From positions 554,385-618,384 of the forward strand of contig NZ_HE610959.1 of assembly GCF_000285515.1 (NCBI RefSeq): 64,000 nucleotides of DNA, in the 5' to 3' direction. The notes beneath the pieces are model-generated. The model was not told where the DNA came from. It saw only the letters and a list, made by a program, of their open reading frames with translations, and made no database searches. Origin of the DNA: Paenibacillus senegalensis JC66. GTDB lineage: Bacteria; Bacillota; Bacilli; Paenibacillales; NBRC-103111. Positions 46,511-54,181 of the stretch are shown here, piece by piece. How positions within the stretch are numbered: the first letter of the stretch is position 1; every line of letters begins with the position of its first letter. The translations under genes were made by a program, and so were the position numbers.

Positions 46511-46688
46511 AGTGCTGCTCCTCCATTCCATCGTAGCTATATCTAATCTATAGCATAAGTCAAACCTAATGCTTTATACAAGCCGTTACGGGCTTTTCTC
46601 CAACTATGGAAGGAATACGATGCAGTTAAAGCAAAGAAAGCTCCGTCAGCTATCCGAACGAAAAACAAAAAAGCGGGAGCTTGCTGTT

Positions 46689-47180
46689 TTATTCCTTGCG
46701 GGCCCAGACCGTAAATTCATAGCGGTATGGATTTTTTTCATCCGTAACTCCAGGAACAGACTCCGTCATTTCCCAAACGCTGTGATCAATTTCCGGAAAA
46801 TAGGTATCCCCTTCAAACTCATGGTCAATCAGGGTGAGAAGAAGCCTGTCCGCATCGGGCATAAACATTTTGTAAATCTCTGCGCCCCCAATAATGAATA
46901 CTTCCTCCTCCGAATTCAACAGAGTGATAGCTTCATCCTTGGAATGGACTACCTCCGCTCCCTCGCATTTATAATCTTGATTTCGCGTTAGCACAATATT
47001 TCTTCTGCCCCGGAGAGGTCCTTTCATGGCTTCAAAGTTCTTTCTCCCCGAGACAACGGGATAACCGAGTGTCGTTCTCATAAAATAAGCAAGATCCTTA
47101 GGCAGGCTCCACGGCATATCGTTATCCTTGCCTATCAATTGATTTTTATCCATAGCCGCAATCAGGGTCCAACGTGGCAT
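46689..47180 (-). CDS. dfrA: Dihydrofolate reductase
   Basis: NADPH-dependent reduction of dihydrofolate. 163 residues with WTLIAAMDKNQLIGKDNDMPW, LPKDLAYFMRTTLGYPVVSGRKNFEAM, RRNIVLTRN and EVFIIGGAEIYKMFMPDADRL (each partly quoted). GRKNFEAM and GVTDEKNPYRYEF resemble the Bacillus cereus group type. AAAGGAAG precedes ATG 47180. No thyA is adjacent. Confidence 0.93.
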   Translation of the reverse strand: MPRWTLIAAMDKNQLIGKDNDMPWSLPKDLAYFMRTTLGYPVVSGRKNFEAMKGPLRGRRNIVLTRNQDYKCEGAEVVHSKDEAITLLNSEEEVFIIGGAEIYKMFMPDADRLLLTLIDHEFEGDTYFPEIDHSVWEMTESVPGVTDEKNPYRYEFTVWARKE

Positions 47181-47220
47181 GACTACACTTCCTTTGACTC
47201 AAAAATAGAGGTTCGTCCCT

Positions 47221-47334
47221 AGTGTACCGAAGTCTCAGAAGTACAGCAAGGCACCTGGCTGCTTGAAGGAGTTTTCCCTCTATACTATTAGCAGATTAGA
47301 AAATACTATTTACGGATAATAAAATACTATTTAC
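47221..47334 (-). promoter_or_regulatory. dfrA promoter preceded by three 21-bp-phased direct repeats
   Basis: On the minus strand TTGCTG (47249-47244), 17 bp, then TACACT (47226-47221) is a plausible sigma-A promoter. Upstream, ATACTATT occurs at 47282, 47303 and 47324 on the plus strand, exactly 21 bp apart; the last two share AAAATACTATTTAC. Two-turn spacing suggests binding sites for a dimeric or multimeric activator. Confidence 0.5.
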
Positions 47335-47380
47335 AGGCAAAAAACTGCGCTACTTATAAACAATAACCCTGCCGCACGGC

Positions 47381-47406
47381 AAAAAAACTCCCACAAGTTG
47401 TGGGAG
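47381..47406 (-). terminator. Terminator of the small gene at 47455
   Basis: CTCCCACAA and TTGTGGGAG form a perfect 9-bp stem, followed by T7 on the minus strand. It lies 49 bp past the stop of the 59-residue gene, which supports that gene being real. Confidence 0.85.
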
Positions 47407-47454
47407 CTCAAGAATTCCATCTATAGGAAAGAGATGGATAGGGGTGGCGATCCG

Positions 47455-47631
47455 TTAGTAGTGCAGTCCCTGCTCTAAAAATAAACGTTCATTGCCCAGC
47501 ATCAGCTGGATGATAAAATAGAGCAGCGGAGCACTAAGAGTGGCCGTGATTAGAAATAAAATCCAGCCAAAACCGCTAAACTGCTGATCCTTGCTTGGCT
47601 TATTCACTTCTGCTTTTATCTTCCTCACCAT
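47455..47631 (-). CDS. Small single-pass membrane protein under an FNR/CRP-type promoter
   Basis: About 58 residues from ATG 47631: a charged N-terminus, a helix (FGWILFLITATLSAPLLYFI, about 21-40) and a short tail. I do not recognise a family. The start is uncertain because AAGG abuts the ATG; TTG 47640 and GTG 47628 are alternatives. The promoter upstream and terminator downstream frame it as a monocistronic gene. Confidence 0.6.
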   Translation of the reverse strand: MVRKIKAEVNKPSKDQQFSGFGWILFLITATLSAPLLYFIIQLMLGNERLFLEQGLHY

Positions 47632-47663
47632 CCTTGTCAAGAAATGATTCCGGTGATGATTTA

Positions 47664-47706
47664 AGTATAAAAAAGCCGGCCCGGCGTTTCTGTGATAAAA
47701 ATCACA
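47664..47706 (-). promoter_or_regulatory. Perfect FNR/CRP-type box with a class II spaced promoter
   Basis: TGTGA, six bases, TCACA at 47691-47706 is a perfect palindrome of the CRP/FNR consensus. On the minus strand TATACT (47669-47664) follows. A start at about 47657 would put the box centre at -41.5, the classical class II activator position. Confidence 0.65.
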
Positions 47707-47951
47707 TTAATCGCAAGCGACTTTCAAATATCCATCGGAAATTCAAAACATTGTCACAAATTCACAGCCAGGCAGGGCGTCCCATGAAAACAGCAGAGTC
47801 AGAAGCAAAATTTATCGTACCCGGGAAGGAAATAGCTCTAATCTTGCGAAATAGTGTATAGAGCAGGTTTGATTCTTTCAAGTTACGCTGCAATAATAGA
47901 GAATGCAGCGCTCAGGCCGATTCCGTGAAAAAGATAAAAGGAGGATTAGGC

Positions 47952-48293
47952 ATGAATCCGACACCCGAACAACAGCAATGGATCAAAGATTACATTATCC
48001 TTGAATTCACCAGTCAGAAGCTTAAGCAAGATGGCGAAGCCCTGCAGCAGTTACATTTTCCTGCTATTTATACGGAAGCATTCAAACACATTGAAGAGCG
48101 TGTGCAAAAGGAATTACAGCATTTGAAGGAAAGAGTGGATGAGGCAATGACTGTGCCCATGCCCATATCCGAGAATGTACCGGGCAAGCTGACCTATGAA
48201 TATTTCATTCAAGAAGAATCCCATAAAGTCAGAGTCCATGAGAAAGCACTTCAGGATATGGCAGCCAAGGTGATAGAGCAGCTTATGAACTAA
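47952..48293 (+). CDS. Uncharacterised helical protein
   Basis: 113 residues, mostly alpha-helical and charged, without membrane segments (LQHLKERVDEAMTVPMP in the middle, a helix to IEQLMN at the end). I do not recognise a family. AAAGGAGG is 8 bp before ATG 47952, and a bidirectional terminator follows. Confidence 0.7.
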   Translation: MNPTPEQQQWIKDYIILEFTSQKLKQDGEALQQLHFPAIYTEAFKHIEERVQKELQHLKERVDEAMTVPMPISENVPGKLTYEYFIQEESHKVRVHEKALQDMAAKVIEQLMN

Positions 48294-48343
48294 CAGGCGG
48301 CCTTTGCCAGCTATACTGGCTTTGCGTAAGTTTCTAAACCGGC

Positions 48344-48388
48344 AAAAAAGCTCCGGCCCGCGCTATCAAGCGTGACCGGAGCTTTTTA
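48344..48388. terminator. Bidirectional terminator
   Basis: AAAAAGCTCCGG and CCGGAGCTTTTT flank a loop, with A6 before and T5 after. It serves the rightward gene at 47952 and the leftward small gene whose stop codon overlaps its edge. Confidence 0.8.
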
Positions 48389-48544
48389 TTCACTTGACAC
48401 TTCTAAAGGGAATTGGCCATAGTCCGTCCACAAATGCTGACAATCATACTCGTAAGAGTCTTTTTCCAACGCTGAAGAAATCAGCAGGCAAACTCTATCG
48501 ATGATCAATAGCAGCCCGAAACAGAGTAGCACCAAAATAACCAT
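48386..48544 (-). CDS. 52-residue membrane-anchored small protein
   Basis: Too short for the usual length cut. The ATG at 48544 has AAGGAG 8 bp upstream. Translation begins MVILVLLCFGLLLIIDRVCL, a clear N-terminal membrane helix, then a cytoplasmic or extracellular tail ending PLEVSSE. The stop lies at the edge of the bidirectional terminator. The function is unknown. Confidence 0.55.
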   Translation of the reverse strand: MVILVLLCFGLLLIIDRVCLLISSALEKDSYEYDCQHLWTDYGQFPLEVSSE

Positions 48545-48643
48545 TGGAACACTCCTTCCCGCCTTGTAGCCATACTTGTCCTATATATATGACTGGCTCC
48601 GCCATTTCATCCATAAAATTGAGAAAAAGCTTACATGAAAATA

Positions 48644-48687
48644 GGCAGGAGACATGACTCGCGAATTGGCGGGAGACATGAGTTGCG
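48644..48687. repeat. Two-copy 24-bp direct repeat
   Basis: GGCAGGAGACATGACTCGCG at 48644 and a 17/20 match at 48668. It is non-coding and lies in the 270-bp gap between the small gene and the DJ-1 gene. Confidence 0.5.
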
Positions 48688-48812
48688 GCCGGGAGTGGAA
48701 ACTTGTGATGTGACATCACTTATCCTAGAATCCAGAGCGCTTCTCAGACGGGAACTCGGCTGCTACCGCTCTAGGAGTGACTTGAATGGTTGCACCCATT
48801 TGCTCAAATTTG

Positions 48813-49370
48813 TCAATTACCCAGCAATTTCAAAAATTCTCTCATAAATCCGGGCAGATCCGGCCACGCATGTCCGGAAACAATGTTGCCGTCTACATGC
48901 AAGGTTTCCTCTGTAAAAGCTGCGCCCAGGCTTTCAACGTCATATTTACAAGCTGTATAAGCTGACAGTGTACGCCCGCTGAAATAGCTTTTGTCCGCTA
49001 ATGCATGCAGGGCAAGAGCGGCATGACAAATAGCTCCGACCGGTTTATTTGCTTTAAAAAAGTGCTCCAGAATTGCAGGAAAATGCTTGTCCAGACGAAT
49101 ATATTCCGGAGCACGTCCACCAGGAATGATTAACCCGTCATACTTCTCCGGCTCCACCTGATCGAATCCCAGATGCGATTCCAATTGATACCCTTGTTTT
49201 TCCGTGTACGTATCCCAGCCAACAAAGTCATGAACGACAGTATTGAGCACCTTCTTGCTTGGGGAAGCAATATGAGCTTCAATTCCCGCTTCGAGGAGAC
49301 GGTAATACGGGTAATACACCTCCAGCGCTTCTACAGCATCTCCGGTAACAATAAGTACAGATTTGGACAT
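48813..49370 (-). CDS. DJ-1/PfpI family protein
   Basis: 185 residues with the class I glutamine amidotransferase-like fold: KSVLIVTGDAVEALEVYYP at the start, YDGLIIPGGRAPEYIR, and the nucleophile elbow Cys in PVGAICHAALAL followed by TAYTACKYDVE-like residues. Members include deglycase/protease-like proteins and general stress proteins. AAGGAGTG precedes ATG 49370; the upstream open frame to 49403 is not supported. Confidence 0.9.
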   Translation of the reverse strand: MSKSVLIVTGDAVEALEVYYPYYRLLEAGIEAHIASPSKKVLNTVVHDFVGWDTYTEKQGYQLESHLGFDQVEPEKYDGLIIPGGRAPEYIRLDKHFPAILEHFFKANKPVGAICHAALALHALADKSYFSGRTLSAYTACKYDVESLGAAFTEETLHVDGNIVSGHAWPDLPGFMREFLKLLGN

Positions 49371-49513
49371 GGAAATCACTCCTTTTTTGATGGACGGTGC
49401 CAAATTGGTAAACTCTAGCGCATCACGCTGGTCTTATTGTAGCATATCCCCCAATCCCAGAAAAAGGGATACGCCTAAGTTTCAAGAATAGAACAGGAAT
49501 CCGGCTATTTATA

Positions 49514-49680
49514 TCGAATGATTATGACCAGGGACTACTATTGAAACGGTTTAAGACAAAGGAAGACTAGGGACACAATTGAAACGGTTTAAGACAAAGG
49601 AAGACTAGGGACACAATTGAAATGGTTTAAGACTAGGAGCTGCAATTGAAATGACTAATGACCAGGAATTACTATGAACA
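49514..49680. repeat. 38-bp tandem repeat array
   Basis: GAAACGGTTTAAGACAAAGG starts at 49543 and 49581, with a diverged copy at 49619 (GAAATGGTTTAAGAC); intervals are exactly 38 bp. Degenerate partial copies (GAATGATTATGACCAGG and GAAATGACTAATGACCAGG) flank them. It runs up to the ribosome binding site of the downstream gene. Confidence 0.8.
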
Positions 49681-49694
49681 GGGGTGGATAAGAA

Positions 49695-50540
49695 ATGCTG
49701 AAAGGATTAACCCGCGCGGGGTTAGGAGATATCGGAAACATTGAACAATGGATTGAGGCAGCTTCCCGCCATCACTTCCAAGCTATCGATCCGGATGCCG
49801 GTGAACTGGTTGAATGGGTATCCGCTAAAGGAGCAGAAAAGGCTGCCGCATTCTTGGAGCAAAACAACATTCGTATTGGCTCAATCTCTCTTTCGGTACA
49901 ATGGAGAGAAAGTGAGGAGCAGTTTATTAGCGGCCTCCCCGCATTATCTCAACAAGCGGCCGTTGCTTCTTCTCTCGGCTGCCGGTCATGCGGAACGTAT
50001 ATTTTACCTTCAACGGATCGGGACCCGGTGCGTTTTATGGCCCAGGCGACCCGCAGATTAAGGATTATCGCCCAAATTCTCGCCCCGTATGGCATTAAGT
50101 TGGCATTGGAATTTGTAGGCCCGCATCATTTGCGGACAAAATGGAAGCATCCTTTTCTATGGGAAATGGACGCTACCCTCGAGTGGATACAGGCCATTAA
50201 TGAGCCGAATGTCGGGCTGCTGCTCGATAGCTATCATTGGTATACCAACGGATTAAGCGAGGCGGACATCCGCTCTCTCAGTGCAGAGCAAATTGCCCAT
50301 GTTCATATTAATGACGCTCCCGATGTACCCATCGCCGAAGTTCTCGACAATGACCGTGTGTATCCGGGTGAGGGGGTTATTGATTTGCCAGCCTTCCTCA
50401 AGGCGGTTAAGCAAACCGGGTACCAAGGAGCCGTTTCCCAGGAAATTTTAACTCCAGAGCCCCCTAAGGCAACCAGTGAAGAGCTGCTTAAGCGTTCTGA
50501 AGCGGCCTTCAGCAAAGTATTCGGTGAGGCGGGACTTTAG
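49695..50540 (+). CDS. Sugar phosphate isomerase/epimerase (xylose isomerase-like TIM barrel)
   Basis: 281 residues of the AP endonuclease family 2 fold. Metal and substrate residues appear in KLALEFVGPHH (Glu), NVGLLLDSYHWY (Asp, His), AHVHINDAPD (His, Asp) and AVSQEILTPE (Glu). The substrate is not known. GGGGTGG precedes ATG 49695, and the 38-bp repeats lie directly upstream. Confidence 0.88.
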   Translation: MLKGLTRAGLGDIGNIEQWIEAASRHHFQAIDPDAGELVEWVSAKGAEKAAAFLEQNNIRIGSISLSVQWRESEEQFISGLPALSQQAAVASSLGCRSCGTYILPSTDRDPVRFMAQATRRLRIIAQILAPYGIKLALEFVGPHHLRTKWKHPFLWEMDATLEWIQAINEPNVGLLLDSYHWYTNGLSEADIRSLSAEQIAHVHINDAPDVPIAEVLDNDRVYPGEGVIDLPAFLKAVKQTGYQGAVSQEILTPEPPKATSEELLKRSEAAFSKVFGEAGL

Positions 50541-50569
50541 TGATTTGGGGAGTACCCGTCAGTTCTTTT

Positions 50570-50702
50570 TAACGCTCGCCATAGCTCTTATTTGGCAAAA
50601 AAGACCGTGATTTCATTTCTAACGCTTCTCCTCGCTCTTATTTGTGACAACTAGGTGGGAAAACCGCATCTTGAAGCAAAATAAGGACGATGGCGAGCGT
50701 TA
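50570..50702. mobile_element. 133-bp MITE-like element with terminal inverted repeats
   Basis: The left end TAACGCTCGCCATAGCTCTT plus ATTT and the right end AAATAAGGACGATGGCGAGC plus GTTA are inverted copies (about 21 of 24 match). A third, direct copy (TAACGCTTCTCCTCGCTCTT plus ATTT) lies inside at 50620-50643. No open frame. It occupies the gap between the isomerase gene and lutC. Confidence 0.55.
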
Positions 50703-50810
50703 CATTTTTCAAATCCCTAATTTGGGTCAACGGATGGTTAAGGCCGATTATTGCTTCTCCTCTTTGGTACAGCTAGCATATATCAACAAAGATCACGGCC
50801 TGCAGCGAAA

Positions 50811-50838
50811 CACCGTGCGCAGCTCCCAGCGCACGGTG
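50811..50838 (-). terminator. Terminator of the lut operon
   Basis: CACCGTGCGC and GCGCACGGTG form a perfect 10-bp stem with an 8-nt loop; TTT follows on the minus strand. It lies 25 bp after the lutC stop. Confidence 0.65.
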
Positions 50839-50862
50839 CAAAGAAGTGGATTATGCTTTTAG

Positions 50863-51771
50863 TTAAGTCAATATAAAAGCGCAAACTTTGCCCGGGCCGT
50901 GAACCCCAATCGTGAGATCATTCTCTATATCGGCGCTGCGGCTTGGTCCGGTAATCAAATTGATAGACGATGGCAGCCGCTTCATTCCCGGATATTCGTT
51001 GGCCATATTTGCGAATACCTCGCCCATACGGCCGACGATCTGATCCGCTTCGAATATTGCGAACAAAACCTGGGTGAGCAGACTGACGGACCTGCCATGA
51101 TTTTTATGCGACATGAGCGCCAAGGTGCCGGAACCCGCTATTGCATAATCAGGCCATATGATTCCGAGCTGGCATTGCTCCGCCTGCTTGAGCAATGCAC
51201 TGCGCTGTGACCAGCGGGAAGCCTGCTGATAAGGCATAGGCGGCTGCAGCACAGGCTGCGTAGGAGAGGCAGAGATGGTCTCCGCTTTGCAGCTGATGTT
51301 ATCGATGTGACTCTCCTCAGCATGCAGCTCCCCACCGTCAGCTGTTGAATCTTCCGATTCGCTATCGGAGCTGGCTGGCGAAGAAGCTCTCGCCTGCCAG
51401 CGAGTCAGCTCCACTCCTGCTTGCTCCAGCACTTTGTCTGTACCCAGCGCCCACAGCCTTGCATCATCCCAGCAAACCGCTTTAGTTACCTGGTTAATTT
51501 CGGTCACTTGTCTCAGAGCCGAAGCCAGTAAATTGGGCGCCTCAGCCTTTTCCGCCGTCCATACCTCGCCGTTCAGAGCTTTCCATTGCTGAATGAACAT
51601 ATCCAGCTTCTCCTCCCGGCTGTAAGCCAGGCTTTTGTAGGACTCTGGAACTCCGCGGAAGGGATGCGGCGGAGCCTCAGTTAAGACCCTGTTTCTGCCC
51701 AGCTTTCCAGCCAAACGTCCGATAAAAGCTTCCCGGCCATGAATGCGTTCCTCAAATAGCTGTCTGCCCAA
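50863..51771 (-). CDS. lutC: LutC, lactate utilisation protein C (LUD domain)
   Basis: Component of the LutABC L-lactate oxidase complex. The LUD domain ends with GIIWPDYAIAGSGTLALMSH and NLITGPSRSADIENDLTIGVHGPG (in part), typical of LutC. At 302 residues it is about 60 longer than usual, because of a Ser/Glu-rich insertion (about 130-185, SSDSESEDSTADGG and so on). TTG 51771 follows AGGTGA and is 1 bp from the lutB stop, so translation is coupled. Confidence 0.9.
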   Translation of the reverse strand: MGRQLFEERIHGREAFIGRLAGKLGRNRVLTEAPPHPFRGVPESYKSLAYSREEKLDMFIQQWKALNGEVWTAEKAEAPNLLASALRQVTEINQVTKAVCWDDARLWALGTDKVLEQAGVELTRWQARASSPASSDSESEDSTADGGELHAEESHIDNISCKAETISASPTQPVLQPPMPYQQASRWSQRSALLKQAEQCQLGIIWPDYAIAGSGTLALMSHKNHGRSVSLLTQVLFAIFEADQIVGRMGEVFANMANEYPGMKRLPSSINLITGPSRSADIENDLTIGVHGPGKVCAFILT

Positions 51772-51772
51772 T

Positions 51773-53329
51773 CTACTTCACCTCTTTCTTCCCGGATTTG
51801 TTATTATCGGCTGACTTGTCAGACAACGGGTGTCGTTGGCTTTCTTTCAATTCCTGCTGCAGCGCCTGCCAGCGCTCGCGAAACGCCAGCTTCGGCTTCA
51901 TCGGAAAATAGCGGGATTGGGTCCAAGCGGCTATTGGCCCGGGACCTCTGCGAATGACACCTTGGCTGCCGAAAGGCTGCTGCAAATAATACGCCGCTTT
52001 TGTAGCCATCTTATACAGCCTGACCTGCCCGAATGTGGTTTGATAAGTTTTGAACGCCATCCTCTCCGCAAGTGACGTGAGCTTAAGCTTTACCTTGCGG
52101 TGACGCAGGTGAACCAGCATATCGTGCAGCGGGATTTTCACCGGGCAAGCTTCATAGCAGGCTCCGCACAGGCTTGAAGCATAGGCCAGCTGTCCGGCTT
52201 CCTTCATATCCTGCTGAATAAGAGGCGTCAGTACCGCTCCTATCGGCCCGCTGTAAACGGAACCGTAAGCGTGCCCGCCAATATGGCGGTATACGGGGCA
52301 GACGTTAAGGCAGGCCGCGCAGCGGATGCAATGCAGGACCTCCTGGAATTGAGGATCACCAAGCTGCGCGGAGCGGCCATTATCGAGCACGATCACATGG
52401 AGCTCCTCCGGTCCGTCCTGATCCATGGCCCCTCGCGGCCCCGTCAGCATGGAGGTGTACACTGTAAGCTTCTGGCCGGTTGCGCTTCGGGCCAGCAAAT
52501 TCAGCATCACTTCCAGATCATCAAAAGTGGGGACGAGACGCTCCATGCCCATTACGACCACGTGCACTTTGGGAAGCGTGGACACCATCCGGCCATTACC
52601 TTCATTGGAGACAAGCGTAATCGAGCCGGATTCCGCCACGGCAAAATTACAGCCGGTAAGTCCAATGTCCGCTTCCAGAAAGTACTGGCGCAGCTTTTGC
52701 CTGGCATACGCCGCCAATGTCTTCGTCTCGGGAGCAAGCGGCTGCCCGGCGTCATTGCTGAACAGCTCGGCGATTTGCTGCTTGTTTTTATGAATCGCGG
52801 GAATGATCAGATGTGACGGGGTTTCACCGGCCAGCTGCAGAATATACTCTCCAAGATCCGTCTCAATCGCGGCTATGCCTTCTTGCTGCAAACGCTCATT
52901 CAGATGTATTTCTTCAGATACCATCGACTTGCCTTTGGCCACCAAGGTAGCCCGGTGAGCTTTGGCGATTTCTAGAAAGACCTTGACCGCTGCTTCCGCA
53001 TTCTGACAAAAGTGAACATGCCCGCCCGCTTCGGCCACATTATCGGAAAACTGCTGTAAATAATAGTCGAGATGCTGAATCGTATGCTCGCGGATGGCTC
53101 TTCCTCTCTCCCGCCATTCCTCCCAGTCTCCCAATTGTTCTGCAGCAGCATATCTGCCTGCTCTTAATTTGTCGGTCGTATAGGCTACCGCCTGCCGCAA
53201 AAACGGATCGCCCAAGGCGGCTTTCGTCCGCTTGTCTAACCCGCTGCCGATCAGCTGCTCTTCGGGCTGGCGGGGTTTGCCCGGGCCCGCCTCGCCGGAG
53301 CCTGCCGCCTGCATTTTGTTAACGCTCAC
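51773..53329 (-). CDS. lutB: LutB, iron-sulfur lactate utilisation protein B
   Basis: 518 residues: an N-terminal LUD domain (about 70-300, with GCNFAVAESGSITLVSNEGN) and a C-terminal ferredoxin part with two 4Fe-4S motifs, CIRCAACLNVCP and CGACYEACP. It transfers electrons in L-lactate oxidation to pyruvate. GTG 53329 overlaps the lutA end by 11 bp, with GGGGTG upstream. Confidence 0.94.
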   Translation of the reverse strand: MSVNKMQAAGSGEAGPGKPRQPEEQLIGSGLDKRTKAALGDPFLRQAVAYTTDKLRAGRYAAAEQLGDWEEWRERGRAIREHTIQHLDYYLQQFSDNVAEAGGHVHFCQNAEAAVKVFLEIAKAHRATLVAKGKSMVSEEIHLNERLQQEGIAAIETDLGEYILQLAGETPSHLIIPAIHKNKQQIAELFSNDAGQPLAPETKTLAAYARQKLRQYFLEADIGLTGCNFAVAESGSITLVSNEGNGRMVSTLPKVHVVVMGMERLVPTFDDLEVMLNLLARSATGQKLTVYTSMLTGPRGAMDQDGPEELHVIVLDNGRSAQLGDPQFQEVLHCIRCAACLNVCPVYRHIGGHAYGSVYSGPIGAVLTPLIQQDMKEAGQLAYASSLCGACYEACPVKIPLHDMLVHLRHRKVKLKLTSLAERMAFKTYQTTFGQVRLYKMATKAAYYLQQPFGSQGVIRRGPGPIAAWTQSRYFPMKPKLAFRERWQALQQELKESQRHPLSDKSADNNKSGKKEVK

Positions 53330-54056
53330 GGTTTTTCACCCCTCTTTCCAGTAACTCGGCCAGGTGCATAATGGTTACGTTCCGCCCTTCCTTTTGCAGC
53401 CTGCCGCCGATATTCATTAAACACCCCATGTCAGTGCCTACGAGAACCTCCGCACCGGTGTCGGTGACATGCTTGGCTTTTTCGGCAACCATCGCTTCAG
53501 ACATATCTCCCATCTTAACTGCGAAAGTTCCGCCAAACCCGCAGCAGTCCTCCTTGTGAGGCAAATCTGCAAGCTGAACTCCCTCCACCCCGCAAAGCAG
53601 CTGCAGCGGCTCTTGCCTGATCCCTAATAATCTCATAGCATGGCAGGACGGATGGTAGGTTACTTTGGCCGCAAAATGAGCTTCCAATTCCCGTATCCCA
53701 AGAACATTCACTACAAATTGAGAAAATTCATACGTTTTCTCGACCAGAGCTTCTGCTTTAGGCTGCCATTCCGGATCATTAGCGAATAAGTGGGGATAGT
53801 AGTGATGGATCATTCCTGTACATGAACCGGAAGGAGATACTACATAATCGCTGTGCTCAAAAGCGCGTATCCACGATTTGGCCACTTCTCTCGCTTCATC
53901 CTGATAGCCGCTGTTAAAGGCCGGCTGTCCACAGCAGGTCTGACCTTCCGGAAAATCGACTTCACAGCCGTAGCGATGCAATAAACGAACGACACTTTCT
54001 CCTACTTGCGGATACAATTGGTCTGCTAAGCATGTAATGAACAAGGATACTCGCAT
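53319..54056 (-). CDS. lutA: LutA, lactate utilisation protein A (CCG domain)
   Basis: 245 residues with two cysteine-rich CCG domains (CCGQPAFNSG about residue 42 and EDCCGFGGTFAVK about 165), plus PSGSCTGMIH and YHPSCHAMR, the pattern of LutA and glycolate oxidase iron-sulfur subunits. AGGAGG precedes ATG 54056. First gene of lutABC. Confidence 0.95.
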   Translation of the reverse strand: MRVSLFITCLADQLYPQVGESVVRLLHRYGCEVDFPEGQTCCGQPAFNSGYQDEAREVAKSWIRAFEHSDYVVSPSGSCTGMIHHYYPHLFANDPEWQPKAEALVEKTYEFSQFVVNVLGIRELEAHFAAKVTYHPSCHAMRLLGIRQEPLQLLCGVEGVQLADLPHKEDCCGFGGTFAVKMGDMSEAMVAEKAKHVTDTGAEVLVGTDMGCLMNIGGRLQKEGRNVTIMHLAELLERGVKNRER

Positions 54057-54080
54057 ATGGACCTCCTATACTCTTCTAAA

Positions 54081-54120
54081 ATAAACCGCTTACTTCTACT
54101 TATCAGGTTATCAGATAAGT
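54081..54120 (-). promoter_or_regulatory. Candidate regulator and cre sites upstream of lutA
   Basis: An inverted repeat ACTTATC and GATAAGT (54098-54104 and 54114-54120) contains, on the minus strand, the odd palindrome TTATCTGATAA; this is the shape of GntR/FadR operators. Next to it AGTAAGCGGTTTAT (54094-54081) resembles a cre site with three mismatches. Confidence 0.4.
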
Positions 54121-54181
54121 TGATCGTTGAAAACTGCTTTTTAAAAAATTGATTTCAAAATAAATAAAAAATATCGGTCCG

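Noticed and set aside
47595..47861. 88-codon plus-strand open frame overlapping the FNR-type box
   Set aside because: No ribosome binding site, and it runs against the promoter/terminator arrangement of the small gene on the other strand.
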